Origin: Pseudomonadota bacterium
GTDB lineage: Bacteria; Pseudomonadota; Gammaproteobacteria; Burkholderiales; Thiobacillaceae
Length of the DNA: 32,693 bases
Reading direction: 5' to 3'
NCBI GenBank assembly: GCA_021802945.1
Contig: JAJZRE010000008.1
Location: forward strand, 1-32,693
Part shown: one piece after another, positions 1-8,690 of the stretch
Layout of the letters: the number at the start of each line of letters is the position of its first letter
Position numbering within the stretch: position 1 is the stretch's first letter
Translations under genes and position numbers: made by a program
The notes under the pieces: generated by a model
What the model was told of the DNA's origin: nothing
Database searches by the model: none
What the model saw: the letters and a program-made list of their open reading frames with translations, nothing else

Positions 1-47
1 TCCTCGAAGGATTGTCCGCCGATGCTGGGCAGTTCTTTTTTTGGCAT
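1..47 (-). CDS. 5' fragment of an unidentified protein-coding gene
   Basis: An ATG at 47-45 on the minus strand opens a frame that runs to the window edge; 15 residues are visible, starting MPKKELPSIG. A good Shine-Dalgarno (GGAGG near 54-58) lies at a suitable distance upstream, which is the main reason to believe the start. Too little is visible to name a product. It lies downstream of the mntA/hepT pair on the same strand, so it could belong to the same accessory patch. Confidence 0.45.
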   Translation of the reverse strand, partial: MPKKELPSIGGQSFE

Positions 48-136
48 GTCGTACCTCCGTCTCTCCCCCGTGGATTGTATTGATTGTTTCCTGCGTAGGG
101 GCTTACGGCGCGCAATCGCAATCGATGGCTTGTGGG

Positions 137-506
137 TTATTCAGCCGGGTCGGCGATCTGTCCCGCATCCACCGCAGCCTTGAGTACATGCAGGTTCTCC
201 AGCAGGGCGGGGATGTCTGCCTGGATGATGCTCCAGAGGATGTCGTTGTCGATACCGAGATAGCCATGAATCAGCTGGTTGCGCGTGGCCACGATGCGGC
301 GCCAGTCGATGTGGCTGGCGAATTGCCGCACGTGTTCGGGGATATGCGTGGCAGCTTCGCCGATGAGTTCGAGATTGCGCAGGGTGGCGTCGTAGTTGAG
401 GCCGCTTTGCTCGAAACGGCTTTGATCCATTATCATGGGTGTAGGCCAGTACCTTTTCCGCGAAGTCGATCATGTCGCTGACGTAGAAACGCCATTCACG
501 CGACAC
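137..506 (-). pseudogene. hepT: HepT-like HEPN (DUF86) toxin gene, frameshifted
   Basis: HepT toxins are HEPN-fold ribonucleases or AMPylation targets paired with MntA nucleotidyltransferases. Here the family N-terminus (MSREWRFYVSDMIDFAEKVLAYT) is read from a GTG at 506, and the rest (MDQSRFEQSGLNYDATLRNL onward) lies in another minus frame that ends with TAA at 137. The two halves would join near 429-436, where one extra base (apparently an A in ATAATG) breaks the frame. The catalytic HEPN motif R-x4-H-x-Y is intact in the second half (RNQLIHGY). The GTG overlaps the 3' end of the nucleotidyltransferase gene by 11 bases, the usual arrangement. A 99-residue product starting at 436 is possible but would lack the first helix. 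A sequencing error would give the same picture. Confidence 0.75.
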
Positions 507-789
507 GGACGGCTTCCTTTTCGATGCAGGGGCGCAGTTCAGGCCGAAGCGCCTTGTCGGTGACCAGATCGACCGGACAGCCGAACAGGTCTTCCAGATA
601 AAACTGCAGACCGAAATAGCGGTCGGCGGTGGCCGGGCCGTCGAATTCGACCAGCACGTCGACGTCGCTGCTGTCCCGTGCCTCGTCGCGCACGGTGGAC
701 CCGAAGAGCGATAGACGCCGCACGCCGAAGCGCTGGCGCAGCGTTTCCTTGTGATCCTGCAGCAGATGCAGTGCGGTCTGTTTTTTCAT
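496..789 (-). CDS. mntA: MntA-like minimal nucleotidyltransferase antitoxin
   Basis: A 97-residue minimal nucleotidyltransferase of the pol-beta superfamily. The hallmark GS-x10-D-x-D motif is complete: GS in LFGSTV, then ten residues, then DVD. A further conserved acidic position is likely in CPVDLV. MntA proteins neutralise HepT by transferring AMP to a tyrosine next to the HEPN active site. I chose the ATG at 789 (MKKQTALHLL) because a GAGG lies just upstream and the longer start at 834 would run back into the exonuclease gene. The gene overlaps the hepT start by 11 bases, so the two are probably translationally coupled. Since hepT is frameshifted, this antitoxin may now be an orphan. Confidence 0.85.
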   Translation of the reverse strand: MKKQTALHLLQDHKETLRQRFGVRRLSLFGSTVRDEARDSSDVDVLVEFDGPATADRYFGLQFYLEDLFGCPVDLVTDKALRPELRPCIEKEAVRVA

Positions 790-808
790 CGGGGCCTCGA
801 TGGGGAGC

Positions 809-1588
809 TTAAGCCCCGTAATCGTAATCGACAATCAGCGGCGCATGGTCGGAAAAGCGCTGGTCCTTGTAGACGCTGGCGGCGGTGGCTTTGGCGGCGA
901 TGCCGGGGGTGGCGATCTGGTAATCGATGCGCCAGCCGACGTTCTTGGCCCAGGCCTGGCCGCGGTTGCTCCACCAGGTGTAGGCCTCGCCGGTGTGTTC
1001 CGGATACAGGCTGCGGTAGACGTCGACCCAGCCGAGCTCGTCGAACAGCCGCGTCATCCAGGCGCGCTCCTCGGGCAGGAAGCCGGAGTTCTTCTGGTTC
1101 GATTTCCAGTTCCTGAGGTCGATTTCGCGGTGGGCGATGTTCCAGTCGCCGCAGATGACGATTTCGCGGCCGCTTTTGATCAGTTTTTCCAGATGCGGGA
1201 AGAACTGTTCCATGAAGCGGAACTTGGCCTGCTGGCGCTCCTCGGAGCTGGAGCCGGAGGGCTGGTAGAGCGAGATGACGGCCAGCTTGCCGTAGTCGGC
1301 CTCGATGTAGCGTCCCTCCAGGTCGAATTCCGGAACGCCGAGGCCTTCGACGATGCGCTGTGGTACCTGGCGGGTATAGACGCCGACGCCGCTGTAACCC
1401 TTCTTCTCGGCGTAGTGGAAGGCGCCGGTGAGGCCGTCGCACGTCACGAACTCCGGCTTGAGGTCGGCGGCCTGCGCCTTGAGCTCCTGCACGCAGACGA
1501 CGTCGGCGTGTTGCGTGGGAAGCCAGTCGAAGAAGCCCTTGGTGGCGGCGGAACGGATGCCGTTGAGGTTGGCCGATATAATTCGCAT
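809..1588 (-). CDS. xth: Exodeoxyribonuclease III
   Basis: A 259-residue enzyme of the ExoIII/AP endonuclease family (endonuclease-exonuclease-phosphatase fold), acting in base excision repair at abasic sites and 3'-blocked ends in the cytoplasm. Family landmarks are in order: N-terminal SANLNGIRSA, the metal-binding Glu in VQELKA, the GDWNIAHREIDL block, a central FLPEERAW segment, and the C-terminal catalytic SDHAPLIVDY. Length is normal for XthA/ExoA. The frame can open at a TTG at 1591, but the ATG at 1588 (MRIISANLNG) fits the family start better. It diverges from pyrE with only 27 bases between the two starts, so promoters must overlap or lie inside the coding regions. Confidence 0.93.
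   Translation of the reverse strand: MRIISANLNGIRSAATKGFFDWLPTQHADVVCVQELKAQAADLKPEFVTCDGLTGAFHYAEKKGYSGVGVYTRQVPQRIVEGLGVPEFDLEGRYIEADYGKLAVISLYQPSGSSSEERQQAKFRFMEQFFPHLEKLIKSGREIVICGDWNIAHREIDLRNWKSNQKNSGFLPEERAWMTRLFDELGWVDVYRSLYPEHTGEAYTWWSNRGQAWAKNVGWRIDYQIATPGIAAKATAASVYKDQRFSDHAPLIVDYDYGA
1577..1582 (+). promoter_or_regulatory. Candidate -10 box for pyrE inside the start of xth
   Basis: A perfect TATAAT lies 34 bases before the pyrE ATG, in the first codons of the divergent xth gene. It would place a transcript start around 1589 and a leader of about 27 bases. I see no convincing -35 hexamer at 16-18 bases, so the call rests on the -10 and the very short intergenic space. Confidence 0.35.
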
Positions 1589-1615
1589 CAAGATTGATTC
1601 AAGAAGTTCAGAAAA

Positions 1616-2254
1616 ATGTCCGATTACAAAGCCGAGTTTGTGAAGTTCGCCATCGCTTCAAACGTGTTGTGTTTTGGCGAGTTCAAGACCAAGGCGGGGC
1701 GCATGAGCCCCTATTTTTTCAATGCGGGGCTGTTCAACGACGGCGACAAGCTGAAACGGCTGGGCGAATTTTACGCGAAAGCCATCGTCGACTCGGGGGT
1801 CGCGTTCGACGTGCTGTTCGGCCCGGCCTACAAGGGCATTCCGCTGGCGGCAAGCATCGCGATCGCGCTGGCGGGGATGGGCAGGAACGTGCCGTACGCC
1901 TACAACCGCAAGGAAGCCAAGGATCACGGCGAAGGCGGCACCGTGGTCGGCGCGGCGCTCACGGGGCGCGTGCTGATCGTCGACGACGTGATCTCGGCGG
2001 GCACCTCGGTGCGCGAGTCGGTGGACCTGATCCGCCACGCGGGCGCCGAGCCGGCCGGGGTGGTGATCGCGCTGGACCGGATGGAACGCGGCACGGGCGA
2101 GAAATCGGCGGTGCAGGAAGTGCGGGAGCAGTATGGCATTCCGGTGGTGGCGGTGGTCACGCTGGACAACCTGGTGGAGTTTCTGGAGCGCGATGCAAAC
2201 CGACAAGCTGAATTGCAGGCCGTGGCAGGCTACCGTGCAACGTACGGCGTTTAG
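1616..2254 (+). CDS. pyrE: Orotate phosphoribosyltransferase
   Basis: A 212-residue type I phosphoribosyltransferase that converts orotate and PRPP to OMP, the fifth step of pyrimidine synthesis. The PRPP-binding signature [13 protein letters not shown] is clear near residues 118-130. The N-terminal [19 protein letters not shown] block is the conserved orotate-site region, and [12 protein letters not shown] and the basic loop [13 protein letters not shown] are also typical. Length matches the family. The ATG at 1616 gives the conserved start [12 protein letters not shown]; the ribosome-binding site is weak. The downstream DUF4124 gene begins inside its 3' end. The divergent pyrE/xth arrangement is common in proteobacteria. 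Confidence 0.95.
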   Translation: MSDYKAEFVKFAIASNVLCFGEFKTKAGRMSPYFFNAGLFNDGDKLKRLGEFYAKAIVDSGVAFDVLFGPAYKGIPLAASIAIALAGMGRNVPYAYNRKEAKDHGEGGTVVGAALTGRVLIVDDVISAGTSVRESVDLIRHAGAEPAGVVIALDRMERGTGEKSAVQEVREQYGIPVVAVVTLDNLVEFLERDANRQAELQAVAGYRATYGV

Positions 2255-2837
2255 CCTGCTGACCGCAGCGCTGCTGCTGGGCGCGGGGGCGGCGCAGGCG
2301 CAGTTGTACCGCTGGGTCGATGGCAACGGTCGCGTGCATTACGGCGATACCCCGCCGACGACCTATCAGAAAAGCGGCGGCGCCGAGATGAACAAGCAGG
2401 GACTGGTGATCAAGCGCACGCAATCCGAGGCGGAGCGCAAGGCGGAAGCCGAGCGCCTGGCCGGGCAGAAGCGCGTCGAGGAGGCGCGGCAGAGGCAGGC
2501 GCAGCTCGATCGCGCGCTGACCCAGACCTACACGACCGAGGCGGAAATCGACCTGGCGCGCGACCGTGCGCTGGAGAATTACAAGCTGATGATCAAGGGG
2601 GCCGAAACGCGCGCCCGCGCGGTCGATGCCAACCTGGCCGACCTGCGGGGCCGGCTTGCGCTCATCCAGAAGTCTGGCCGCACGGTTGGGCACAACCTGC
2701 AGGAACAGCTGGATCAGGCCACCCGGGAGCGCGAGGAGCTGCAACGTGCCATCCAGACCAACCAGGCCGCCATGCAGCAGGTGCGCGAGAAATACGCCGC
2801 GGACAAGGCGCGCTTCCGCGAACTGACCGGGAAGTAG
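2235..2837 (+). CDS. Secreted DUF4124 domain protein with coiled coil
   Basis: The product has a clear Sec signal peptide (hydrophobic [16 protein letters not shown]), then a DUF4124 domain ([18 protein letters not shown], with the typical W-D-x-x-G-x-x-H-Y/F-x-D-x-P pattern). After that comes a long charged region rich in Glu, Arg, Gln and Ala, predicted as coiled coil to the C-terminus, so it is probably periplasmic. DUF4124 has no established biochemical function. I chose the GTG at 2235, which puts the signal peptide at the very N-terminus and overlaps pyrE by 20 bases; an ATG at 2193 is the alternative and adds 14 residues. It ends just before a terminator shared with the convergent gatB. 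Confidence 0.8.
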   Translation: MQRTAFSLLTAALLLGAGAAQAQLYRWVDGNGRVHYGDTPPTTYQKSGGAEMNKQGLVIKRTQSEAERKAEAERLAGQKRVEEARQRQAQLDRALTQTYTTEAEIDLARDRALENYKLMIKGAETRARAVDANLADLRGRLALIQKSGRTVGHNLQEQLDQATREREELQRAIQTNQAAMQQVREKYAADKARFRELTGK

Positions 2838-2861
2838 ACGGGCGGATTGCAGGGCGGAAGG

Positions 2862-2884
2862 CAGGGGGCGGAAACGCCCCCCTG
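2862..2884. terminator. Bidirectional hairpin terminator between the DUF4124 gene and gatB
   Basis: The stem CAGGGGGCG pairs with CGCCCCCCTG across a GAAA tetraloop, with one bulged C. It lies in the 48-base space between two convergent genes and is a strong GC hairpin. It lacks a clear U-tract on either side, so termination efficiency is uncertain, but the position supports the role. Confidence 0.65.
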
Positions 2885-2885
2885 T

Positions 2886-4331
2886 TCATTGCAGCTTGGC
2901 CTTGAGCAGGTCGTTGACCTGCGCCGGATTGGCCTTGCCGCGGCTGGCCTTCATCACCTGGCCGACCAGCGCGTTGAAGGCCTTCTCCTTGCCGGCGCGG
3001 AATTCCTCGACCGACTTCGGATTGGCGGCGAGCACGTCGTCGACGATCTTCTCCAGTTCCCCGGAATCCGACATCTGCCTGAGGCCGCGCGCCTCGATGA
3101 TGGCGTCGACTTCGCCCGCGCCCTCCCACAGGCCTTCGAACACCTGCCTGGCGAGCTTGCCGGACAAGGTGCCGTCCTGGATGCGGGCGATCAGCGCGCC
3201 GAGCTGGGCGGATGAAACCGGGCTTTGCGCGATGTCGAGTTCGGCCTTGTTGAGCGCGGCCGAGAGTTCGCCCATCACCCAGTTGGCGGCGAGCTTGCCC
3301 TGGCCGCATGCCTTGGCGGCGGCCTCGAAGTAGTCGGCCAGCGCGCGCGACCCGGTCAGCACCGTCGCGTCGTAGGCCGACACGCCGTAGTCCCGCTGGA
3401 AGCGCGCCTGCATCGCGGCGGGCAGTTCGGGCAGCGTGGCGCGCACCGCGGCTATCCAGTCCTCGTCGAGCCTCACCGGCAGCAGGTCGGGATCGGGGAA
3501 GTAGCGGTAGTCGTGCGCCTCCTCCTTGCTGCGCATCATGCGCGTCTCGCCGGTGTCGGGGTCGAACAGCACGGTGGCCTGAGTGACGCGCCCGCCGTCC
3601 TCCAGTGTCTCGATCTGCCAGCGGACTTCGTAGTCGATCGCCTGCTGCAGGAAGCGGAAGGAGTTGAGGTTCTTGATCTCGCGGCGGGTGCCGAATTCGG
3701 TCTGTCCGACCGGGCGCACGGAAACGTTGGCGTCGACGCGGAAGCTGCCTTCCTGCATGTTGCCGTCGCAGATGCCGATCCAGGTCACCAGCGCGTGCAG
3801 CGCGCGGGCATAGGCCACGGCCTCGGCGGAGGAGCGCATCTCGGGCTCGGAGACGATCTCCAGCAGCGGCGTGCCGGCGCGGTTGAGATCGATCCCGGTC
3901 ATGCCGTGGAAGTCCTCGTGCAGCGACTTGCCGGCGTCCTCTTCCAGGTGGGCGCGGGTGAGGTGGATGACTCTTTCTTCCGATTGCCCTGAGCCCGTCG
4001 AAGGGACGATGATTTTCAGCGCGCCGCCCTCGACGATGGGCTTCGCCAGCTGGCTGATCTGGTAGCCCTTGGGGAGGTCGGGGTAGAAGTAGTTCTTGCG
4101 GTCGAACACGTTGACGCGGTTGAGATTCGCGCCGATCGCCAGGCCGAACCTGATCGCGCACTCGACCGCGCCCTTGTTCAAAACCGGCAGCACGCCGGGC
4201 AGCGCGATGTCGACCGCGCTCGCCTGCGTATTGGGCGCGGCGCCGAAGGCGGTGCTGCTGCCTGAAAAGATCTTGGACTTGGTGGCGAGCTGGGTATGGA
4301 CCTCCAGCCCGATGACGGTCTCCCACTTCAT
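2886..4331 (-). CDS. gatB: Asp-tRNA(Asn)/Glu-tRNA(Gln) amidotransferase subunit B
   Basis: A 481-residue GatB, which holds the kinase-like site that activates mischarged Glu-tRNA(Gln) or Asp-tRNA(Asn) before transamidation by GatA. Recognisable blocks are [13 protein letters not shown] at the start, [39 protein letters not shown], and a C-terminal YqeY-like tail ending [15 protein letters not shown] chose the ATG at 4331 (MKWETVIG) over an upstream in-frame start at 4382 because homologues begin there; GAGG lies 8 bases before it. Oddity: a short linker before the RAHLEEDAG block reads [10 protein letters not shown], encoded by a REP-like palindromic word (3987-4005), apparently inserted in frame. 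It is the last gene of gatCAB, separated from gatA by a G-rich heptamer repeat. Confidence 0.95.
   Translation of the reverse strand: MKWETVIGLEVHTQLATKSKIFSGSSTAFGAAPNTQASAVDIALPGVLPVLNKGAVECAIRFGLAIGANLNRVNVFDRKNYFYPDLPKGYQISQLAKPIVEGGALKIIVPSTGSGQSEERVIHLTRAHLEEDAGKSLHEDFHGMTGIDLNRAGTPLLEIVSEPEMRSSAEAVAYARALHALVTWIGICDGNMQEGSFRVDANVSVRPVGQTEFGTRREIKNLNSFRFLQQAIDYEVRWQIETLEDGGRVTQATVLFDPDTGETRMMRSKEEAHDYRYFPDPDLLPVRLDEDWIAAVRATLPELPAAMQARFQRDYGVSAYDATVLTGSRALADYFEAAAKACGQGKLAANWVMGELSAALNKAELDIAQSPVSSAQLGALIARIQDGTLSGKLARQVFEGLWEGAGEVDAIIEARGLRQMSDSGELEKIVDDVLAANPKSVEEFRAGKEKAFNALVGQVMKASRGKANPAQVNDLLKAKLQ
3987..4005. repeat. REP-like palindromic word inside gatB
   Basis: The 19 bases CCCTGAGCCCGTCGAAGGG form an imperfect palindrome (CCCT...AGGG ends). 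They closely resemble the dispersed word CCCTGAGC(C/T)TGTCGAAGGG found repeatedly, usually between genes, in many proteobacterial genomes. Here the word is inside gatB and read in frame as PSTGSG. I see no second copy in this window. Confidence 0.6.
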
Positions 4332-4343
4332 AAGAAGAACCTC

Positions 4344-4371
4344 GTGAGGGGTGAGGGGGAAGGTGTGAGGA
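4344..4371. repeat. G-rich tandem heptamer repeat between gatA and gatB
   Basis: Four 7-base units in a row on the plus strand: GTGAGGG, GTGAGGG, GGAAGGT, GTGAGGA. The repeat lies in the 68-base gap just upstream of the gatB start. It shares unit length and G-richness with repeats at 14881-14915 and 16986-17113. Confidence 0.6.
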
Positions 4372-4399
4372 GCAGATCGCAAGATGCAAACATCATCGC

Positions 4400-5875
4400 C
4401 TAACCCCTTGCGCCTGGCGCCTCACCGAGCGGCGGCAGCCGCATGTGCCAGTCGGTGGCGCGCTGGTACTGGTGGGCGACGTTGAGCATCTTCGCCTCGG
4501 AAAAATAGTTGCCGACGAGCTGCAGGCCGATCGGCAGGCCTTTCGAATCGAAACCGCAGGGCAGCGACATGCCGGGCAGGCCGGCGAGGTTGGCGGGGAT
4601 GGTGTAGAGGTCGTTCAGGTACATCTCCACCGGGTCGCCGGATTTTTCGCCCAGCCTGAACGCGGTGCCCGGCGCGGTCGGGCCGAGGATGACGTCGCAG
4701 ACCTTGAACGCTGCGTTGAAGTCGTCGGCGATCAGGCGGCGGATTTTTTGAGCCTGGAGATAGTAGGCGTCGTAATAGCCGTGCGACAGCACGTAGGCGC
4801 CGATCAGGATGCGGCGCTTCACTTCCGCGCCGAAGCCCTGCGCGCGCGTCTTGCAGTACATGTCGTCGAGGTTGGCGTACTCCGGCGCGCGGTAGCCGTA
4901 GCGCACGCCGTCGAAGCGCGACAGGTTGCTGGAGGCCTCGGCGGGGGCCAGCACGTAATAGACGGGGATGGCGAGCTTCGAATTGGCGAGCGAGATGCCG
5001 ACGGTCGTCGCGCCGAGCTTCTTCAGCTCGGCCACCGCCGCGTCCACGGCCGCGGCGACTTCATTGTTCAGGCCTTCGGCGAAGAACTCCCTGGGCAGGC
5101 CGACGCGCAGGCCGGCAAGCGGAAGGTTCAGGTCGCGCGTGTAATCCTCTTTTTCGCGGTCGAGGCTGGTCGAGTCGCTGGGGTCGAAGCCCGTCATCAC
5201 GTTCAGCAGCAGCGCGCAGTCCTCGGCCGAGGGCGCCATCGGCCCGGCCTGGTCGAGGCTCGACGCGAAGGCGATCATGCCGTAGCGCGACACCAGGCCG
5301 TAGGTGGGCTTGAGACCGGTGATGCCGCACAGCGCGGCCGGCTGGCGGATCGAGCCGCCGGTGTCGGTGCCGGTGGCGGCGGGCGCCATGCGCGCGGCGA
5401 CGCAGGCCGCGGCGCCGCCCGACGAGCCGCCGGGCACGCAGGCCGGGTTCCAGGGGTTCTTCACCGCGCCGAAGTAGGAGGTTTCATTCGACGAGCCCAT
5501 CGCGAACTCGTCCATGTTGGTCTTGCCCAGGCTCGGCATGCCGGCGGCCTTGAAGCGCCGGATCACGTGGGCGTCGTAGGGCGCGACGAAGTTGTGCAGC
5601 ATTTTCGAGCCGCAGGTGGTGAGCCAGCCGTCGGTGCAGAAGATGTCCTTGTGGGCGACCGGCACGCCGGTGAGCGGGCCGGCCTGGCCGGCGGCGCGCA
5701 GCGCGTCGGCGGCGGCCGCCTCGGCCAGCGTTTTTTCGGCGTCGACCGTGATGAAGGCGTTGATCGCAGGGTTCAGCGCGGCGATGCGGTCGAGGTAGGT
5801 CTGCGCGAGTTCGCGGCTGGAAACCTGCCTGGCCGCGAGTTGCGCGGCAAGTGAGGATAGTGAGGTGTCGGACAT
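4400..5875 (-). CDS. gatA: Asp-tRNA(Asn)/Glu-tRNA(Gln) amidotransferase subunit A
   Basis: A 491-residue amidase-signature enzyme that releases ammonia from glutamine and channels it to GatB. The Lys-cisSer-Ser catalytic triad can be assigned as K76 (in PVAHKDIF), S151 (in [10 protein letters not shown]) and S175 (in [10 protein letters not shown]). The spacing (75 and 24 residues) matches characterised GatA proteins. Further family blocks are [13 protein letters not shown] and [16 protein letters not shown]. Full length, no disruption. The start ATG at 5875 lies 3 bases after the gatC stop, so gatC and gatA are surely co-transcribed. Confidence 0.97.
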   Translation of the reverse strand: MSDTSLSSLAAQLAARQVSSRELAQTYLDRIAALNPAINAFITVDAEKTLAEAAAADALRAAGQAGPLTGVPVAHKDIFCTDGWLTTCGSKMLHNFVAPYDAHVIRRFKAAGMPSLGKTNMDEFAMGSSNETSYFGAVKNPWNPACVPGGSSGGAAACVAARMAPAATGTDTGGSIRQPAALCGITGLKPTYGLVSRYGMIAFASSLDQAGPMAPSAEDCALLLNVMTGFDPSDSTSLDREKEDYTRDLNLPLAGLRVGLPREFFAEGLNNEVAAAVDAAVAELKKLGATTVGISLANSKLAIPVYYVLAPAEASSNLSRFDGVRYGYRAPEYANLDDMYCKTRAQGFGAEVKRRILIGAYVLSHGYYDAYYLQAQKIRRLIADDFNAAFKVCDVILGPTAPGTAFRLGEKSGDPVEMYLNDLYTIPANLAGLPGMSLPCGFDSKGLPIGLQLVGNYFSEAKMLNVAHQYQRATDWHMRLPPLGEAPGARG

Positions 5876-5878
5876 GAC

Positions 5879-6166
5879 TTATTCGATGACTTTGGGCACG
5901 AGGTACAGGCCGTTCTCGACCGCCGGCGCGATGGTCTGGAAGGCGGCATGGCGGTCGGTTTCGGTCACCACGTCGTCGCGCAGGCGCTGGGTGACCTCCT
6001 GCGCATGGGCCATCGGGGCGATATCGCGGGTATCCACCGCCTGCATGGCGGCGATGAGGCCGAAAATGCTGTTGAGCTGGACCTGCGTGGCCTGCGCCTC
6101 GGCATCGCTGGTTTCGATGCGCGCAAGGCGGGCGATGCGCTTGACGTCGTCCGGGGTGAGGGACAT
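5879..6166 (-). CDS. gatC: Asp-tRNA(Asn)/Glu-tRNA(Gln) amidotransferase subunit C
   Basis: A 95-residue GatC, the small subunit that stabilises the GatA-GatB complex. The start [17 protein letters not shown] and the C-terminal block with LRDDVV and [12 protein letters not shown] are characteristic. The ATG at 6166 opens the operon gatC-gatA-gatB. The 102-base gap to mreB, which is transcribed the other way, must hold both promoters. Confidence 0.95.
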   Translation of the reverse strand: MSLTPDDVKRIARLARIETSDAEAQATQVQLNSIFGLIAAMQAVDTRDIAPMAHAQEVTQRLRDDVVTETDRHAAFQTIAPAVENGLYLVPKVIE

Positions 6167-7312
<1,146 letters not shown>

Positions 7313-7340
7313 ACGCTGCCGCGGTTGACCGGGGCTGCTG

Positions 7341-8186
7341 ATGGCCATGCCGGGCCAGCTCATGTTCGCCCGCCGGCTGGGGCCGGCGGCACGCCTGACG
7401 ATCTGGCTTCTGGCCGGCTTGTCCTGCGTGGTGGTCGACGTCAGGTATCACGCGCTCGACGGCCTGCGCAGCGGGTTTTCCCTGCTGCTGCAGCCGGTGC
7501 GCGAGGCGATGCGGGCCCCCACCGATGTCGCAGCCGAACTTACCGGATTCTTCACCCGCCACCGCCTCCTGCAAAAAGAGCGTGATGCCCTGCTGGCCGA
7601 GCGGGCGCAACTGATGGTCGGCGTGAACGACGCGAAGGAGCTGGCGCGCGAGAATGCCGAATTGCGGGCGCTGCTGAAGCTGCATGCCCGCCCGGGCCAG
7701 AAGGTGGTGCATGCCGCCCTGCTGTATCAGGGGCACGACTGGTTCGCCCAGCGCCTCACGCTGGATCAGGGCGCCGGCGCGGGCTTGCGCAGCGGCCTGC
7801 CGGTAGTCGACGCCGACGGGCTGGTCGGGCAGGTGACGCGGGTGTACCCGGGGTCGAGCGAGGTCACGCTGGTGAGCAGCACGGAACAGCTGACGCCGGT
7901 GTTCGTCGAGCGCACCGGCCAGCGCGGGCTGGCCGCCGGGACCGGGCACGGCCAGATGGAATTGCGCTACATGCCGTCGCAGACCAGCCTCCGGCCGGGC
8001 GATCGCCTGGTGACCTCGGGCATCGACCGGGTGTATCCGGCCGGCATTCCGGTGGCGACCATTACGCGGGTGTCCCGCTCGCAATCCAGTCCCTATCTGC
8101 GGGTGGACTGCCTCCCGCTGGCGGGCCTCGACCGTGCCCGCGGGGTGCTGGTGCTGATCGCGGAGCCGCAGGTGACGACGCGATGA
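7341..8186 (+). CDS. mreC: Rod shape-determining protein MreC
   Basis: A 281-residue bitopic inner-membrane protein that links MreB to the periplasmic synthases. It has a short cytoplasmic N-terminus, one membrane segment near residues 18-34 ([16 protein letters not shown]), a coiled coil around 70-110 (heptads in [16 protein letters not shown] and [11 protein letters not shown]), and then the beta-domain with the conserved [14 protein letters not shown] and [10 protein letters not shown] blocks. The gene follows mreB by 28 bases and overlaps mreD by 4 bases (ATGA). In-frame ATGs at 7347 and 7362 are alternative starts. Confidence 0.93.
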   Translation: MAMPGQLMFARRLGPAARLTIWLLAGLSCVVVDVRYHALDGLRSGFSLLLQPVREAMRAPTDVAAELTGFFTRHRLLQKERDALLAERAQLMVGVNDAKELARENAELRALLKLHARPGQKVVHAALLYQGHDWFAQRLTLDQGAGAGLRSGLPVVDADGLVGQVTRVYPGSSEVTLVSSTEQLTPVFVERTGQRGLAAGTGHGQMELRYMPSQTSLRPGDRLVTSGIDRVYPAGIPVATITRVSRSQSSPYLRVDCLPLAGLDRARGVLVLIAEPQVTTR

Positions 8187-8683
8187 ACGTATCGGTCCAT
8201 CGCGCTGGCAACTGGCGCCGCATCCTCGGCACCCTGGCCCTCGCGGTGCTGCTGGAGCAGCTGCCGTGGTCTGGCTGGGCGCTGGTCGCGCGGCCCGACT
8301 TCGTTCTGGTCGGCGTGCTGTTCTGGACGTTGCATCAACCCGCGCGCATCGGTTTTACGACGGCATTCTTCCTCGGCCTGCTGGCCGATTTCCAGGATGG
8401 CGCGGTGTTCGGTCAGCACGCCATCGCCTATGCGATCGGGGTCTATCTGGTGCTGTACCTGCGCCTGCGCCTGCTGCAGTTCGACCCGTCCCGGCAGGCC
8501 GCGCAACTGTTCCCGATCCTGCTTGGGGTGCAGCTGGCGGTGCTGCTGGTCGGCTGGCTGGCGGTCAACCCGCCGGCCGGACTGAGCATGCTGATTCCGG
8601 TGCTGAGCAGCACCGTGCTGTGGTATCTGGTCGCCCTGTTCGTGCGCCTGTTGCATGGCAAGGGCGTGCAGGATCGGGCGTGA
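8183..8683 (+). CDS. mreD: Rod shape-determining protein MreD
   Basis: A 166-residue integral membrane protein with about five hydrophobic segments and few soluble stretches. The conserved RPDFVLVGVLFW and GLLADFQDGAVFGQHAIAY blocks are typical of MreD, which works with MreC and PBP2-RodA in lateral wall synthesis. The start overlaps the mreC stop (ATGA), and mrdA begins 7 bases after its stop, so translational coupling is likely. Confidence 0.92.
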   Translation: MNVSVHRAGNWRRILGTLALAVLLEQLPWSGWALVARPDFVLVGVLFWTLHQPARIGFTTAFFLGLLADFQDGAVFGQHAIAYAIGVYLVLYLRLRLLQFDPSRQAAQLFPILLGVQLAVLLVGWLAVNPPAGLSMLIPVLSSTVLWYLVALFVRLLHGKGVQDRA

Positions 8684-8690
8684 GCCGGGC

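Noticed and set aside
2662-4389. A 575-residue minus-strand frame over gatB
   Set aside because: Arg/Pro-rich shadow of gatB in another frame; gatB itself has full family motifs.
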